DNA of 64,000 nucleotides from Jeotgalibacillus proteolyticus. GTDB taxonomy: Bacteria > Bacillota > Bacilli > Bacillales > Jeotgalibacillaceae. The stretch's first letter is position 1. Every line of letters begins with the position of its first letter. A program made the translations under genes and the position numbers. This document shows, in pieces, positions 45,849-55,613 of this stretch. The stretch lies in NCBI RefSeq assembly GCF_002926065.1, contig NZ_PREZ01000001.1, positions 62,001 to 126,000 of the forward strand, read 5' to 3'. The notes under the pieces are model-generated. The model was not told the origin of the DNA and ran no database searches. It worked only from the letters and a program-made list of their open reading frames with translations.

Positions 45849-46121
45849 TCACCTCCAGGTATGCGAATTCAGTAAGTCTTTAACTTCGCTTAAAATTTCG
45901 CCTGACGTTTTATTTTCAACTTCTTCATTGTTTATTAGAGGCTCGTAAAATTCATCAAAGGTCTGATAGTTTTCTTCCGTCATGTTTGGACGCAAAGCTA
46001 AATAAAGTTGATAAGCCTCTTCTTTTTGTTGTTTCAACAGTGCTTCAAGTAATAACCTGCTCATCTGTCTGAGTCTCATCTTCATGACAAAATCAAGAGA
46101 ATAGTATTTATGAAAAATCAT
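45849..46121 (-). CDS. tail assembly chaperone, T part (expressed by -1 frameshift)
   Basis: The 90-codon open part downstream of the G gene, in its -1 frame. There is no ribosome site before its first ATG (46121). Translation reaches it through the frameshift at 46157-46163, and the frame is open back to that site. It is helical and acidic and ends just before the tape measure gene, as gpT does in other siphoviruses. Confidence 0.75.
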   Translation of the reverse strand: MIFHKYYSLDFVMKMRLRQMSRLLLEALLKQQKEEAYQLYLALRPNMTEENYQTFDEFYEPLINNEEVENKTSGEILSEVKDLLNSHTWR

Positions 46122-46477
46122 TAACGATTCTTCGTACCCAACTAGACAGACTCCTTGAAAAAATCCATCAGATCCTTATCCGTGATAATCGCTTTAATTG
46201 AGACCATTGTTTGTGTTAATGGTTGGCTTTTTACTTCTTCAACTTTTTTACTCTCAAATATTGCAATGATATGGAAGAAGTCACTTTTCGCTTTGGGTAA
46301 GTTTTTCAAGATATAAGCTATCATGTCAGCCCCTGCTAACTTTTTCGCAATAGATGTACTTTCACCTTTCTTTGGCTTAAAAACATTCTTTTGCAAATAA
46401 TCCCTTACATTAAGTTTGGTATAAATGTCTGCTGCGTGAGGCAGCATATCAAAGGCTTGTTCAGTACTAACTTTCAA
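45849..46477 (-). CDS. tail assembly chaperone GT fusion by programmed -1 frameshift
   Basis: The G reading frame (46477 to 46157, 107 codons) continues in the -1 frame after the slippery heptamer T-TTT-TTC (46163-46157). It then reads CAA GGA GTC and joins the T part without any stop, to 45849. The fusion has 209 residues. Such frameshifts, yielding a few percent fusion protein, are conserved between tail tube and tape measure genes in siphoviruses. Efficiency and any stimulatory RNA fold are not known. Confidence 0.8.
46142..46477 (-). CDS. tail assembly chaperone, G protein
   Basis: A 111-residue helical protein, MKVSTEQAFDMLPHAADIYT onward, placed between the major tail protein and the tape measure as gpG is. 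It ends MDFFKESV; the FF codons TTTTTC belong to the slippery site. Confidence 0.75.
   Translation of the reverse strand: MKVSTEQAFDMLPHAADIYTKLNVRDYLQKNVFKPKKGESTSIAKKLAGADMIAYILKNLPKAKSDFFHIIAIFESKKVEEVKSQPLTQTMVSIKAIITDKDLMDFFKESV
46157..46163 (-). promoter_or_regulatory. -1 ribosomal frameshift site
   Basis: TTTTTTC in zero frame as gaT TTT TTC, the X-XXY-YYZ form. It lies 5 codons before the G stop codon (TAG at 46144-46142). Confidence 0.8.
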
Positions 46478-46496
46478 TTGTATCCCTCCGTTTTCA

Positions 46497-46527
46497 AAAT
46501 AAAATAAGCACCCTGTAAAAGGATGCT
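46497..46527 (-). terminator. partial terminator between major tail and chaperone genes
   Basis: Stem AGCATCCT with AGGGTGCT (one G-U pair), 5-nt loop, then TATTTTATTTT. It probably lowers read-through from the strongly needed tail tube gene. Confidence 0.65.
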
Positions 46528-46529
46528 GG

Positions 46530-47132
46530 TTAGTTAGAAGCCTCAGTTACTACCCTTGGATAAAAGATCTTAAATGGTGGTGTATCAAGTTTCCCCTCTT
46601 TGAAATGCCCTTCAAATTCCATTGCAATTACAGCCTCTCCTTTGTCCTGAGTCTGCAACGTTAAACCATTAGTATTTAAGGCATTATAGATTTGAATGAT
46701 TACTGGGGCTTCAGTTCCTGATTTAGTTCCCACAAAAGTGATATTCGAAATATAATCAGTTAAATCAATACTATTTTTAGCTGTAATAATATCGTACTTA
46801 TCATCATCGCTAGTATTAATTTCACCAGAAGTTAAAGCATAAGCTAATCCCTCTTTTGTTACTTCAAGTACATTAGCAGTCATTTTCACTTCCCAAGAAT
46901 CAATGGTTTGCAACCCTTGCGCCTTCCCCTTTACTCCATCGACCTCAATACTTCGAAGTTCTGGAACGCCTGAAAACGAGCCTCCTCCACGAGTAGCTCC
47001 AAGTAATTTCCCACTGCTAACTGCAGTGTCAAAGGTATCTTCTTTTACATCAAAATCCACAAAAAATGCTCCTGCGTTCAATAATAGATTTTTAACTGTT
47101 TTCGCAGTATACCCACTGTAATTTTTCGGCAT
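46530..47132 (-). CDS. major tail (tube) protein
   Basis: A 200-residue protein at the syntenic place of the tail tube gene. It is beta-rich, with LNAGAFFVDFD near the start, GGGSFSGVPELRSIEVDGV, and a TNGLTLQTQDKGEAVIAMEF strand pair. Ends FYPRVVTEASN. Confidence 0.82.
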   Translation of the reverse strand: MPKNYSGYTAKTVKNLLLNAGAFFVDFDVKEDTFDTAVSSGKLLGATRGGGSFSGVPELRSIEVDGVKGKAQGLQTIDSWEVKMTANVLEVTKEGLAYALTSGEINTSDDDKYDIITAKNSIDLTDYISNITFVGTKSGTEAPVIIQIYNALNTNGLTLQTQDKGEAVIAMEFEGHFKEGKLDTPPFKIFYPRVVTEASN

Positions 47133-47149
47133 TTCAATTCCTCCTCTTA

Positions 47150-47518
47150 CTATATTGTTCGATCAAAATACCTTATATGAAATGTTAATTTTCTTCTTCT
47201 TAAACCAGTTTCAGCTTCATCTAATTCAGGCATACGACTTTGACGGTAGATAACAAACTGCATATCCTTATCAATATGATGATATTGTCTGAGGTCCTTC
47301 CACAACTGTGATGCTAACTCTTCTATTTCTGTGGTATCAGTTTTGTTATCCCAAATGTCAATGTCCAACGGTAATACTTCCAGTTCCTCTTCAGTGAACG
47401 AAGGCAGGAAACTATAAATGATATAAGGGAATGCAGCTGATGCAGAACGAGTCTGATAATAAACTCGCGGATTAAAAGTCTTAAGCAATGAGTTTATATG
47501 CGATCTGAGTTTTATCAT
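47150..47518 (-). CDS. tail terminator-like protein
   Basis: A 122-residue protein: MIKLRSHINSLLKTFNPRVYY, then AFPYIIYSFLPS and a C-terminal strand RRRKLTFHIRYFD, as in DUF3168-type tail completion proteins. It overlaps the upstream gene by 4 nt. Confidence 0.65.
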   Translation of the reverse strand: MIKLRSHINSLLKTFNPRVYYQTRSASAAFPYIIYSFLPSFTEEELEVLPLDIDIWDNKTDTTEIEELASQLWKDLRQYHHIDKDMQFVIYRQSRMPELDEAETGLRRRKLTFHIRYFDRTI

Positions 47519-47970
47519 GACTCGTCTCCATTAGGACTTTTATAATCACCTTCAGAAGTACCGGAAAGTGAAGGATTTTCAGCACTTAAACCACTTAAAT
47601 ACTTAGCTTGAATCTGCTGTATTTGGTCAATATTTTCATAAACAGTTCCTCTCAGGATCCCACGAGCAGGAGAACCGTGTGTGCCTAACTCGCTTCGAGC
47701 TCCATACCAAGCATCTGCTTTAAATCCCATTTGTAAATCCTTCGATCTCGAGCGATTCCAGTATTGAGTGGAAGTATAGATCCTTTTACTCCCGCCCATA
47801 CCTGGTAATTTTTTAAGCTTAATAATCAATTGTCTGCGTATTAACTTAGCTGTATCACGCAATGCAGCCCGACATAATTCATCTAACGTATGATTAACTC
47901 GATCTACATTAGAGATGAAGGTTACTCCACCTTGTCGATCAACTTTCGTGACACTCTTCGGTAATGCCAT
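47515..47970 (-). CDS. HK97 gp10-like head-tail morphogenesis protein
   Basis: A 151-residue protein with the central helix ELCRAALRDTAKLIRRQ and the later SELGTHGSPARGILRG stretch, the sheet end common to HK97 gp10-like proteins. The C-terminal tail is polar. Confidence 0.7.
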   Translation of the reverse strand: MALPKSVTKVDRQGGVTFISNVDRVNHTLDELCRAALRDTAKLIRRQLIIKLKKLPGMGGSKRIYTSTQYWNRSRSKDLQMGFKADAWYGARSELGTHGSPARGILRGTVYENIDQIQQIQAKYLSGLSAENPSLSGTSEGDYKSPNGDES

Positions 47971-47986
47971 AATCCTTCACCCCTTT

Positions 47987-48307
47987 TTAACTATTTAATC
48001 CTTCACAAACCAATTCAATTGTTTCAAAGTCAGACAAGTCTTTTGACTTTTTAGGTTGATAAGTTCTTAAAACGTTGTATTGATCATCGTCATATATAAC
48101 AACTTTTTCTTTGTTGTACTCATAGACATTCACGACAAAAACAATTTCAGGTTTCAAGCCATTGGCTGCTGCTGAGTAATGTTCTGATCTAGTTGTCGAT
48201 TGGACATTACAAAAAACCACCGATTGAGTATCGATGGTTATTGGATCTCCCATTGGGTTTTCACCTTCAGTTGTACCGACTAATATTAATTCATCATCGA
48301 ATGTCAT
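47987..48307 (-). CDS. head-tail joining (stopper) protein
   Basis: A 106-residue beta-rich protein, MTFDDELILVGTTEGENPMG onward, with YNVLRTYQPK and a final IELVCEGLNS strand. Position and size fit the phage head-closure protein family. Overlaps the connector gene by 14 nt. Confidence 0.7.
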   Translation of the reverse strand: MTFDDELILVGTTEGENPMGDPITIDTQSVVFCNVQSTTRSEHYSAAANGLKPEIVFVVNVYEYNKEKVVIYDDDQYNVLRTYQPKKSKDLSDFETIELVCEGLNS

Positions 48308-48587
48308 TTTTTATCGCCACCGATGCTTGAAGATATAGTTCTTTCAATCGGTACTGCAAGTGTCGAGGTGTATCGCCCATGGTATCTCTGTTTTGATAAC
48401 GCCAGGTAGAAAAATCAACAATAAACATAATATGTGATTGATCTTCCTTATTGACCAGGATACCTTTCTTCTTCATCTCACTTTCAACACCCGCAATAAT
48501 CGATTCAATATACGTATCTCTAATGTCTGACCGAATACCTATGCGTTGCTTAATTAAAGGTAATACAACTTCTTTCTGATAAGACAT
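48294..48587 (-). CDS. head-tail connector (adaptor) protein
   Basis: A 97-residue helical protein with IIAGVESEMKKKGI and FIVDFSTWRYQNRD, the pattern of Phage_connect_1 adaptors. It starts 1 nt inside the preceding stop codon. Confidence 0.7.
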   Translation of the reverse strand: MSYQKEVVLPLIKQRIGIRSDIRDTYIESIIAGVESEMKKKGILVNKEDQSHIMFIVDFSTWRYQNRDTMGDTPRHLQYRLKELYLQASVAIKNDIR

Positions 48588-48787
48588 TAATGATCGCCTT
48601 CTTTAACTTCTTTGATTAATGGTTCTCCACGTTTATTCTCTGAAGACAGAAGCTCTTCAATTCTTTCTTTTTTCACTTTTCCCTTTCGAGGGAACTTGTC
48701 CCCCGGTTTATTGTCCCTGGCTGCTCGGTAAACATGGTTATTATCTTGTTGATCAGTGAAGTCTTTAATCACTTCATATTTAGGCAT
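48587..48787 (-). CDS. small basic virion-module protein
   Basis: A 66-residue charged protein, MPKYEVIKDFTDQQDNNHVY onward, with LSSENKRGEPLIKEV near the end. Such small proteins are common after the capsid gene in Gram-positive siphoviruses. Role not known. Confidence 0.65.
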   Translation of the reverse strand: MPKYEVIKDFTDQQDNNHVYRAARDNKPGDKFPRKGKVKKERIEELLSSENKRGEPLIKEVKEGDH

Positions 48788-48808
48788 CTAAATCACCCTT
48801 TCTATTGT

Positions 48809-50263
48809 TTAAGCGCCTTCTGGCTCTTCATCGACTTCAGGGGCTACTTCATTAGATTCATCTGGTGCGAATGTAACTGATGTTGTCGGGGACTGACCAG
48901 TAATGTTCATTGCTACAAATCCATTACCGGTGATTGGCCGCCCATCATAGCGTGAGGTAGCTTTATACACCGTGTTGTCTTCAATAAACTGAACGTGCTC
49001 AGAAACAGCAAATGTAGAGCCGGATCGCTCAACCAAAATGTAATGGGACCCATACCCTCCCACAATATCTCCATCAGCCATAAATGGTAGGATTTCAATC
49101 TCCCCACCTACAACCGGCATAGTACCGTTAATGCTTGAAACGATAGCGCCTGCAGCATTAAATTCAACCATTCTTGCCTGCAATTCTGTATAAGTATTTT
49201 CGTTCATAGCCCAGAACTTTGTACCATTGCCATAGTTCGCTTTTGCTCTACCGCTAAATCGGACAAGACCAGCAAAAAATTTCTTTGCATCTTCATCATT
49301 AACCTGACCAATGTTAGTGGTTGAAAGATTTACCCATTCCTTTTCGTTTTGCCCCCAATAATTCGGCTTTGATGTCTCCGCCAGACGAGTTACAATTCCA
49401 ACTGGCATCTTTACACCGGTCCCATAGAGAAGTGCTTTATCAACACCAAGTCCAAGCGCCTGGCCGAGTGCGTCTAAAATTTCGTTCGCAAGATCAAAAT
49501 CAGAGTCTTCAAGTGTCGCGTTACAAATTGGAATAAACCCACCGACTTTGTAACCATCCATTTGAATCTGGTGAAATTTAAGATCAAGCTCATTCAACTT
49601 GCCGCAGGCTTCAGTCCAGATTGCTTCAGGAATATCCCCAACAATGTTTTGCCGTGCTTTCCCTTTGAGGCGTCTTAGATTCACACGATTAATTAGCTTA
49701 GAATAACGGTGTAGGTTGTCACGAATCAAGTTCAGAACAATTTCCGGAATACCCAGTTCAGCTCCTTCAACACTTCTTTTTTTCATCTGTTTTTCAGAAA
49801 GAATGTTACCTTCACGAACATCTACAAGAAATTGCTTTACCTCTTTACTCTCTACAAAATTGGTTGCTGCAGAACGTTCCATCCCTTTAAAAAAACCTTT
49901 GTTCACTTTCATTCCATTCGCCTCCCCCGATTGCGTTCTTTTTTGAACTGATGCAGCTGTAGAACGTTTCTCATCATCTTTATTTTTTGGTGCGTTTTTA
50001 TTCAACTCTTCCAATTCTTCTTCTAATTCTTGAATTTCACCTTCAAGCTTAGATTTTTGGTTTTCGTGGTCAGTTTGTTCACTTTCAAAAGTCGCTGCTT
50101 CTTCTTCCACAGTTGTGACTTCTTCATCCGATTCTGCTTCTTCAATTGCCGCCTCAAGTTCTGCAGATCTAGTAGTAAACCCTTCATCTTTTGCTCGTAA
50201 TTCTTCAAGCAGCTTCTTCCGTTGGACAATCTTTTTATTTAGCATTAACTGTTTTAGTGCCAT
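48809..50263 (-). CDS. HK97-fold major capsid protein
   Basis: A 484-residue protein. Residues 1-115 are a highly charged coiled coil, the delta scaffold domain removed by the prohead protease. The HK97 fold follows, with LYGTGVKMPVGIVTRL (about 283-298) and KFWAMNENTYTEL. C-terminus acidic (PEVDEEPEGA). The start overlaps the protease gene by 29 nt. Confidence 0.9.
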   Translation of the reverse strand: MALKQLMLNKKIVQRKKLLEELRAKDEGFTTRSAELEAAIEEAESDEEVTTVEEEAATFESEQTDHENQKSKLEGEIQELEEELEELNKNAPKNKDDEKRSTAASVQKRTQSGEANGMKVNKGFFKGMERSAATNFVESKEVKQFLVDVREGNILSEKQMKKRSVEGAELGIPEIVLNLIRDNLHRYSKLINRVNLRRLKGKARQNIVGDIPEAIWTEACGKLNELDLKFHQIQMDGYKVGGFIPICNATLEDSDFDLANEILDALGQALGLGVDKALLYGTGVKMPVGIVTRLAETSKPNYWGQNEKEWVNLSTTNIGQVNDEDAKKFFAGLVRFSGRAKANYGNGTKFWAMNENTYTELQARMVEFNAAGAIVSSINGTMPVVGGEIEILPFMADGDIVGGYGSHYILVERSGSTFAVSEHVQFIEDNTVYKATSRYDGRPITGNGFVAMNITGQSPTTSVTFAPDESNEVAPEVDEEPEGA

Positions 50264-50828
50264 TTCCCAATCTCTCCCTTACTTTGTTTTTTCTTGCTTC
50301 AAGCATTCTCTGTTGATCTTCCTTCATATCCTTTTGACGTGCAGCCACTGCCGTATCTGCATAAGCTGGAAAAGTAACTACGGATACTTCTACCACATCC
50401 ACTTTTACCAAAGTCCACTTCACAGTGCCATCATCCCGATAATCAGAAGATTCTTCTTCAACCAAAAACCCAAAACTACATTGATCCACATCCCCACGCT
50501 TCACACGTTGGTATAGATTCACGGCTTCTGAATCATTTTCATTAATCCGAATTTGCCCCCACAAACCTCTATCATCTACCCGAAGGATTAAAGTATTGGA
50601 AGCCGTCCGGGCTAATACTTTTCCCGTGTCATGATTGATGAGAGCACGAACATCATTTGCAGTAATTCCGTCAAATGCTCCAGGTGCAATTTCTTCATAA
50701 GCTCCTGGCCATAATTCCGTTTCAGAATTATAAAGAGCGAAATAACCTTCTATAATCATTTCTCCATGTTCAGGTTCCGCCCTGGTTGTCAGATCCACTT
50801 CAAAACTTCTCATCTGACGTTCATTCAT
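50235..50828 (-). CDS. HK97 family prohead protease
   Basis: A 197-residue serine protease that trims the capsid scaffold. Catalytic His lies in [12 protein letters not shown] (about 82-93) and Ser in DQCSFGF (about 128-134). The start at 50828 is the ATG after AAAGGTGGTGAG, overlapping the portal stop by 8 nt; in-frame GTG codons further upstream belong to that ribosome site. Confidence 0.9.
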   Translation of the reverse strand: MNERQMRSFEVDLTTRAEPEHGEMIIEGYFALYNSETELWPGAYEEIAPGAFDGITANDVRALINHDTGKVLARTASNTLILRVDDRGLWGQIRINENDSEAVNLYQRVKRGDVDQCSFGFLVEEESSDYRDDGTVKWTLVKVDVVEVSVVTFPAYADTAVAARQKDMKEDQQRMLEARKNKVRERLGNGTKTVNAK

Positions 50829-52032
50829 TGTTCTCACCACCTTTCAATTTTGCCTGATCCCCAAGACGATCAGCCGGAACGAAGTTCTCCAAAGCAAGTA
50901 ACTCTTCCATATCTTCTCTAGGGCTGAACCCAACTAAATCACGCCATTCGTTTCTACCCATCGCCATGTTACGTGTCATGGACTCGCCTAACTGCCTTAA
51001 TTCATTTAGGTCATAAGCATAAAGACTTCTTGAGTTAAATCGAAAAAACCAATCCTCTGAGAGAATCAGTTTCCGTGTTATTTCCTGTTCCATTCCTTTG
51101 GCAATGGGGAGGATTGTAGAATTGATAAAATTGTTATATTCGTCCTTTTTGTACTCGCCAACTCCAAGAAAAAAAGCAGGAACATTAAATATGCCTGCTA
51201 CTGTTTTCTTATCCAGTTCGACTGCTTCGTTTATTGCTAAGTCCTTTAGAGATAAAGGTGTAACTTGGTCCACCTCTAACATTTCTGCAGGTATGATCCA
51301 GGGCTTACCTGCTTCACTAGACTGTAAGTATTTATCAAAAACAGCATCTCGCCCTTCCTCACTTGCAAGCTCTGCCGTTAACGAATCAACTTTAACTATA
51401 AGAGAGGGCATGTATTTACCACTCATAAAACTATTCTTTGTTGCTACTGCCTGCCTTAAATTCCTAATTATTTCTTTTAAGACAACTCTATAACCTTGAC
51501 CCATATAAGGCTTTTCAGGATCTGGATTCAATGTGAAATGAAGTACTTCATCATAATTATAAGAATGACTACCATACTCCACACGATAACCAAAATCAGT
51601 TTCAATGAAATTTACTTTTGAAGGTTTGAGAGGGATTAACTCATCAATTAACCCATCTCTAAATTGTGGGTAGACAACGCTATTTCCTTCCCCGTTAATC
51701 AGCATGGTATAAACAATGTTATAAACCCACGCTTTTCGAGTCATTAAGCTGTAAGGATTTACGTCTATCTTTCGTGACAAAGCATTTTTAACTCTCACAT
51801 CTCCCTTATCAGTGTTCTGCATTAAGTGAATGGTCATAGAAGAAATCAGTTCGGAAATCTTATGCGCTGCTATTTTAACTTCTGGATTGTCAGCTATCCT
51901 CGTATATCCCGGAACACATAGCGTGTCATAAGCATCAGTGGATAATAGAAATCCTACAGGTGATTGCGTAGACTCAGAGGAACGTGTTTGATTATCAATT
52001 CTATTCTTTTTTGACCTTCTTTTTGACCCCAT
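50821..52032 (-). CDS. phage portal protein, HK97 family
   Basis: A 403-residue portal monomer. [20 protein letters not shown]-like start, [17 protein letters not shown] and [20 protein letters not shown] (about 293-312) are typical of the HK97/SPP1-like portal wing and stem. Follows the large terminase gene by 7 nt. Confidence 0.92.
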   Translation of the reverse strand: MGSKRRSKKNRIDNQTRSSESTQSPVGFLLSTDAYDTLCVPGYTRIADNPEVKIAAHKISELISSMTIHLMQNTDKGDVRVKNALSRKIDVNPYSLMTRKAWVYNIVYTMLINGEGNSVVYPQFRDGLIDELIPLKPSKVNFIETDFGYRVEYGSHSYNYDEVLHFTLNPDPEKPYMGQGYRVVLKEIIRNLRQAVATKNSFMSGKYMPSLIVKVDSLTAELASEEGRDAVFDKYLQSSEAGKPWIIPAEMLEVDQVTPLSLKDLAINEAVELDKKTVAGIFNVPAFFLGVGEYKKDEYNNFINSTILPIAKGMEQEITRKLILSEDWFFRFNSRSLYAYDLNELRQLGESMTRNMAMGRNEWRDLVGFSPREDMEELLALENFVPADRLGDQAKLKGGENNE

Positions 52033-52039
52033 TCATTAT

Positions 52040-53770
52040 TCACCCCCCTTTAAGCCAAGCAGCTGCTGAATTTGATTTTTCCAAACTCTCAAGCATCCGG
52101 ACAGCTCCGAATACACTGACATCAAATAAATCTATACGCTGGTTTGGCATTACCTTCTCGTACTGAATCATATCGTCTGTTTTTTCAATGGCTTGCACAT
52201 TTTGCACACAATATTCATAGGCCTGAGAACCAAGGTAGTAAAATTTACCGTCTTTTGCTTTTTGTTCAATTCGCCTGAACCCCTGTGATTTTTTATAAAA
52301 ATACTGTGGCTGATCCACTATATTGAATCTTTTCGCTTTCATGTTCAAATAGAACTCTTGACCAAACTTTCTATCAAAACCAACTTGTTTAATCTTAAAT
52401 CCTCTATCCCTCATCATGATAAACCACTTTACTAGATCATCTTGATCAACTGTTGGTGTATTTGGCATTGTAAGCCATCCGTCTTCCTTCCAACCAAATA
52501 GAGGAATGTTATCTTCTTCTGCTTTAATGTAAGCCTGAGTGATGGGGAAGAATGCATGTGTAATTGCAATATCCACCCCTTGATAAGAACCATATAAACC
52601 TGTTGCGTTTAAATCATGGAGTTTAGCCATATCGCAACCACCGAACCAATCAATAGGCAGCTTCGCCAATTCTTGAAGTGTCCAGGAGTAATTTTTGTTA
52701 CTGTTTCTAAACTCATCAATATTGAAATAAGCCTTCAAAGCAGAGGTGTAAATATTTAATGACTTTGCTAAGAATGCTTTTCTTTGTTGTGGATCATTTT
52801 GAGCTTGCATAGCATCACTCATCAACTCTTCACCAGAAACAGAAACATTATAATTTGGATTTGCTTTCTCGTGTTCTATAGCACTGGTATAATCCACATT
52901 CCCACTATCAGGATCTGCATCAGCTTTTGCTATGAAGATAAATAGTTGTTCGTCTTTCACGATTCCATCTAATACTTTTTGACAATAAATCATCCGGTTG
53001 TAGCAAAAACTGTTCATATTGTCACCGGCAGTAGTTATGCCGATGCATAAACTATTTCGATATGCTTTGCCTGATTCCTTGATAGTATTGTATTGGCTTG
53101 CACTTCGATAAAGGTGCAGCTCGTCCAGTATTTGAACTAAAGTATTCAAAGAGTCCATTCGATCACTGTTGCCTGCTATTGTTTCGATTCTCAAATAGCC
53201 ATCACCGAGATCACCACTGATGCTATGTTCCTGGTTGTTATCAAGTATACGAAAGTTCTTTTCTTCGCCCATATTTTTCAGGTTGTAGTTAAGAAAGTTA
53301 AAACTTTGCAATGCTTGTTTTAATTGCGCTCCGACTATGACTATTTCAGCACCAGATTTTCTTTCTAACAGTCCAAGACCCCAAGATAGCGCGCTCATAA
53401 ATGGAGTTTTACCTTGCTTACGGGGAAGCATGTTAAAAGCTTCTTTAAATCTCCTTCTCTTCGTTCCTGTATGGAAAAATCCTAGCAAATTATAAACAAC
53501 AAATTTTTGCCATGGCTGTAACAAAAAAGGCTTACCCCGTAAAGGATAACCTTCCATGTCTTCTCCTTTTTGATGGACGAACGTTTTTTCGATTATGCCG
53601 ATAACAAATTCCGCATCTTTAGGATTGAAGTCATAGTTCTCATTTTTCAAATCCCCCAAAAATCTATTACACGTTTGAATGATTTCTTTATTGGCAAGTT
53701 TTCTTCGCTCTACGATGCTGGTTGCATACTCCATCACCAGATCATAGTTTTTGAATTTAGTCGAGGCCAC
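52040..53770 (-). CDS. phage terminase large subunit
   Basis: A 576-residue DNA packaging motor. The ATPase has [14 protein letters not shown] (Walker A, about 113-126) and VQILDELHL (Walker B, about 210-218). The C-terminal nuclease contains [17 protein letters not shown], whose aspartates probably bind metal. It overlaps the small subunit gene by 14 nt. Confidence 0.93.
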   Translation of the reverse strand: MASTKFKNYDLVMEYATSIVERRKLANKEIIQTCNRFLGDLKNENYDFNPKDAEFVIGIIEKTFVHQKGEDMEGYPLRGKPFLLQPWQKFVVYNLLGFFHTGTKRRRFKEAFNMLPRKQGKTPFMSALSWGLGLLERKSGAEIVIVGAQLKQALQSFNFLNYNLKNMGEEKNFRILDNNQEHSISGDLGDGYLRIETIAGNSDRMDSLNTLVQILDELHLYRSASQYNTIKESGKAYRNSLCIGITTAGDNMNSFCYNRMIYCQKVLDGIVKDEQLFIFIAKADADPDSGNVDYTSAIEHEKANPNYNVSVSGEELMSDAMQAQNDPQQRKAFLAKSLNIYTSALKAYFNIDEFRNSNKNYSWTLQELAKLPIDWFGGCDMAKLHDLNATGLYGSYQGVDIAITHAFFPITQAYIKAEEDNIPLFGWKEDGWLTMPNTPTVDQDDLVKWFIMMRDRGFKIKQVGFDRKFGQEFYLNMKAKRFNIVDQPQYFYKKSQGFRRIEQKAKDGKFYYLGSQAYEYCVQNVQAIEKTDDMIQYEKVMPNQRIDLFDVSVFGAVRMLESLEKSNSAAAWLKGG

Positions 53771-54110
53771 TTAAAATTTTCGCCAGTCCTGAAGTTTTAT
53801 CATTCCCATTTCCTTTAGAATCGATAGCACTTTTCGGATTAAGGCAAAGGCGATCGGAGTATGCAAGAATATCTTTTCTCAATCCTTCCAGGGTTGCAAC
53901 AATTGGGGATTTTTTTGCACTCCCTGCAGCCGAAGAACTTTCGTATTGATAGCCCTCATCTTCGAACTGTTTATTCAATAAAAGGTACTGGTGCATTAAC
54001 TCAGCATAAATGGTGATTAGCCGATTATACTGGGGTTTGTGGACTTTCAACGCTTTCATATCCTCGATCGTTTTTCTTTTGATTGTTTCCTTTGTTGGAA
54101 TTTTTGACAA
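53757..54110 (-). CDS. terminase small subunit, P27 family
   Basis: A 117-residue DNA-recognition subunit. The helix pattern around [20 protein letters not shown] and [14 protein letters not shown] is that of the P27 family. The start is TTG at 54110 after GGGAGGTGAAGGCGG. Neighbouring HNH nuclease and large terminase fit a cos-type packaging module. Confidence 0.85.
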   Translation of the reverse strand: MSKIPTKETIKRKTIEDMKALKVHKPQYNRLITIYAELMHQYLLLNKQFEDEGYQYESSSAAGSAKKSPIVATLEGLRKDILAYSDRLCLNPKSAIDSKGNGNDKTSGLAKILSGLD

Positions 54111-54235
54111 CCGCCTTCACCTCCCGAAAAAAAGTTTTTCCCGTGCTCGCTCTATTGGAAAGAGTTCCCCCCTCCGGTCCCTGTGTTTTATTTTTCGGCT
54201 TTTAGAGAGTGGGGGGGACCAATTCTATTCGTCCA
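54111..54235. other. candidate cos / packaging recognition region
   Basis: Between the HNH and small terminase genes lies a G/C-run region with an inverted pair GGTCCC (54176-54181) and GGGACC (about 54211-54218), enclosing an AT-rich stretch and part of the HNH end. cos sites sit here in related phages. No cut position can be fixed from sequence alone. Confidence 0.3.
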
Positions 54236-54484
54236 CTCGATTCCTTTTCTAGTGAGCTCGTGTGACTTCCTGATGTGCATTGATTCGTGACAAGTGCTGC
54301 AAAGACTGAGTAAGTTAATGTTTATCAAAGCAAGCTCAAGAAAGATTTCTAATGGATAGATATGGTGAACTACTTTAGCTTCTCTAACCTTTCCATATCG
54401 TTTGCATTCTCTACACTCATACTTATCACGCTTTAAAATGATGGATCGTTTGCGAATCCACTTGGTAGTCTTGTAGAAGTTCAA
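54188..54484 (-). CDS. HNH endonuclease, packaging-associated
   Basis: A 98-residue nuclease: CRECKRYG and CSTCHESMH bind the structural zinc, KVVHHIYPLE gives the catalytic His pair, and ININLLSLC the Asn. In HK97-like phages this enzyme works with the terminase at cos. The start is TTG at 54484 after AGCAGGTGATTTACC. Confidence 0.88.
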   Translation of the reverse strand: MNFYKTTKWIRKRSIILKRDKYECRECKRYGKVREAKVVHHIYPLEIFLELALININLLSLCSTCHESMHIRKSHELTRKGIEWTNRIGPPHSLKAEK

Positions 54485-54517
54485 GGTAAATCACCTGCTT
54501 TGTTTTTAAAAACAACA

Positions 54518-54549
54518 TAAAAAGCCACATCTTTTTGGATATGGCTTTA
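54518..54549 (-). terminator. terminator after the gene at 54781
   Basis: Stem AAAGCCATATC with GATGTGGCTTT, 6-nt loop, then TTTTT, on the minus strand. Confidence 0.75.
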
Positions 54550-54562
54550 ACCTCTATATCTA

Positions 54563-54781
54563 TTATTCATCAACATCTTCATCATTAAGATCATCTAAAT
54601 GTACTAAATCTAAATTATAATAATGCATTGTTGTCCCGGAAGCGCAACCTTCAGTTGTAGAACTGACAACTTTGACAATCGCTCTATAATCTGGATTTAT
54701 TCTCTCATGTTCCCTTTTGATTTCCTCAATTTTTCTTTCCAATGTATCATTTGGTCCTGTTAAAAAAAAGCTGGTCATCAT
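54563..54781 (-). CDS. small phage protein, unknown function
   Basis: A 72-residue protein, MMTSFFLTGPNDTLERKIEE onward, with a mixed alpha/beta pattern and the acidic end LDDLNDEDVDE. The start at 54781 follows GGAGGTGA by 9 nt. It sits between two terminators, so it is expressed alone. No family recognised. Confidence 0.6.
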   Translation of the reverse strand: MMTSFFLTGPNDTLERKIEEIKREHERINPDYRAIVKVVSSTTEGCASGTTMHYYNLDLVHLDDLNDEDVDE

Positions 54782-54850
54782 TTCAAATATCACCTCCATT
54801 CTTTATTTTATAATAACCTCAATGGAAAAGATTGTCACTATAATAATTAA

Positions 54851-54881
54851 AAAGGCACCCACACAAAGTGAGCGCCTCCCG
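54851..54881 (-). terminator. terminator after the membrane cargo gene
   Basis: Stem AGGCGCTCAC with GTGGGTGCCT (two G-U pairs), 5-nt loop, then TTTTT, minus strand. Confidence 0.8.
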
Positions 54882-54950
54882 TTTCTTTTTCAATCGATCT
54901 CATGCTATCAATATAACATGGTCATTTCCAATTGGTCATTTTTTATTCTG

Positions 54951-55613
54951 TCATTTTTCTTTCATTTTTTCATCACGATCCGCATTAAGACTACGGTCAT
55001 CTTCATAAATATCGTTCAGGTTTGAGGTGTAGTGATGTGTAAGTTCCTCTACAATAAGTTCTGTAAGATAAGCTTTAATCCCTTCAAATCTCTTATGCAC
55101 ACCTTCAAGACCGTTTGATATTTCATCTCTGATATGGGCTAAAATTAGAGTAATGCCAAGTCCTAGCAATACTGTAAAGTCACCTATAAGTCCATAACCT
55201 TCAGAATTTATACTTTTCACTAAGGTTAACTGTGGAAATACGACTATAGACATAACTGCAAGCATATAAAGGGAAAAGATTAAAAACTTTAAAAGTCTAT
55301 ATTCATTAGTTGAATCAATTTTTTTTTGGATAGTATCTAAATTACTTTCAATCTCCAACCTTTTTTCATTACGTATTCTTCCCTTCATTAAAAAAAGTAC
55401 CTTCTTGATATGATTCTCCATTTTTTTATATTCGTTTAATATTTCATCTTCAAATTTAATCCTCTCAGAAATTAAATCTGCAATTAAAAAAAATAAACCT
55501 GCTAGGGCAATACTACTTACAAATGAACCATGGTAATCTACTAGGTCTGTTGCTCTCAAGGTAGCTAACATAATAAATGAACAACCTATTAAGAACGTTA
55601 GATTAATTTTCAT
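54951..55613 (-). CDS. four-helix membrane protein with coiled coil, candidate cargo gene
   Basis: A 220-residue protein. Two membrane helices at about 5-22 and 30-48, a charged coiled coil (about 52-100), then two more helices (about 108-126, 142-160). A soluble C-terminal domain ends with charged residues. No domain recognised. It is flanked by its own terminator and a gene-free region, apart from packaging genes. It resembles phage-borne membrane proteins that alter host or exclude other phages, but this is inference. Confidence 0.6.
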   Translation of the reverse strand: MKINLTFLIGCSFIMLATLRATDLVDYHGSFVSSIALAGLFFLIADLISERIKFEDEILNEYKKMENHIKKVLFLMKGRIRNEKRLEIESNLDTIQKKIDSTNEYRLLKFLIFSLYMLAVMSIVVFPQLTLVKSINSEGYGLIGDFTVLLGLGITLILAHIRDEISNGLEGVHKRFEGIKAYLTELIVEELTHHYTSNLNDIYEDDRSLNADRDEKMKEK

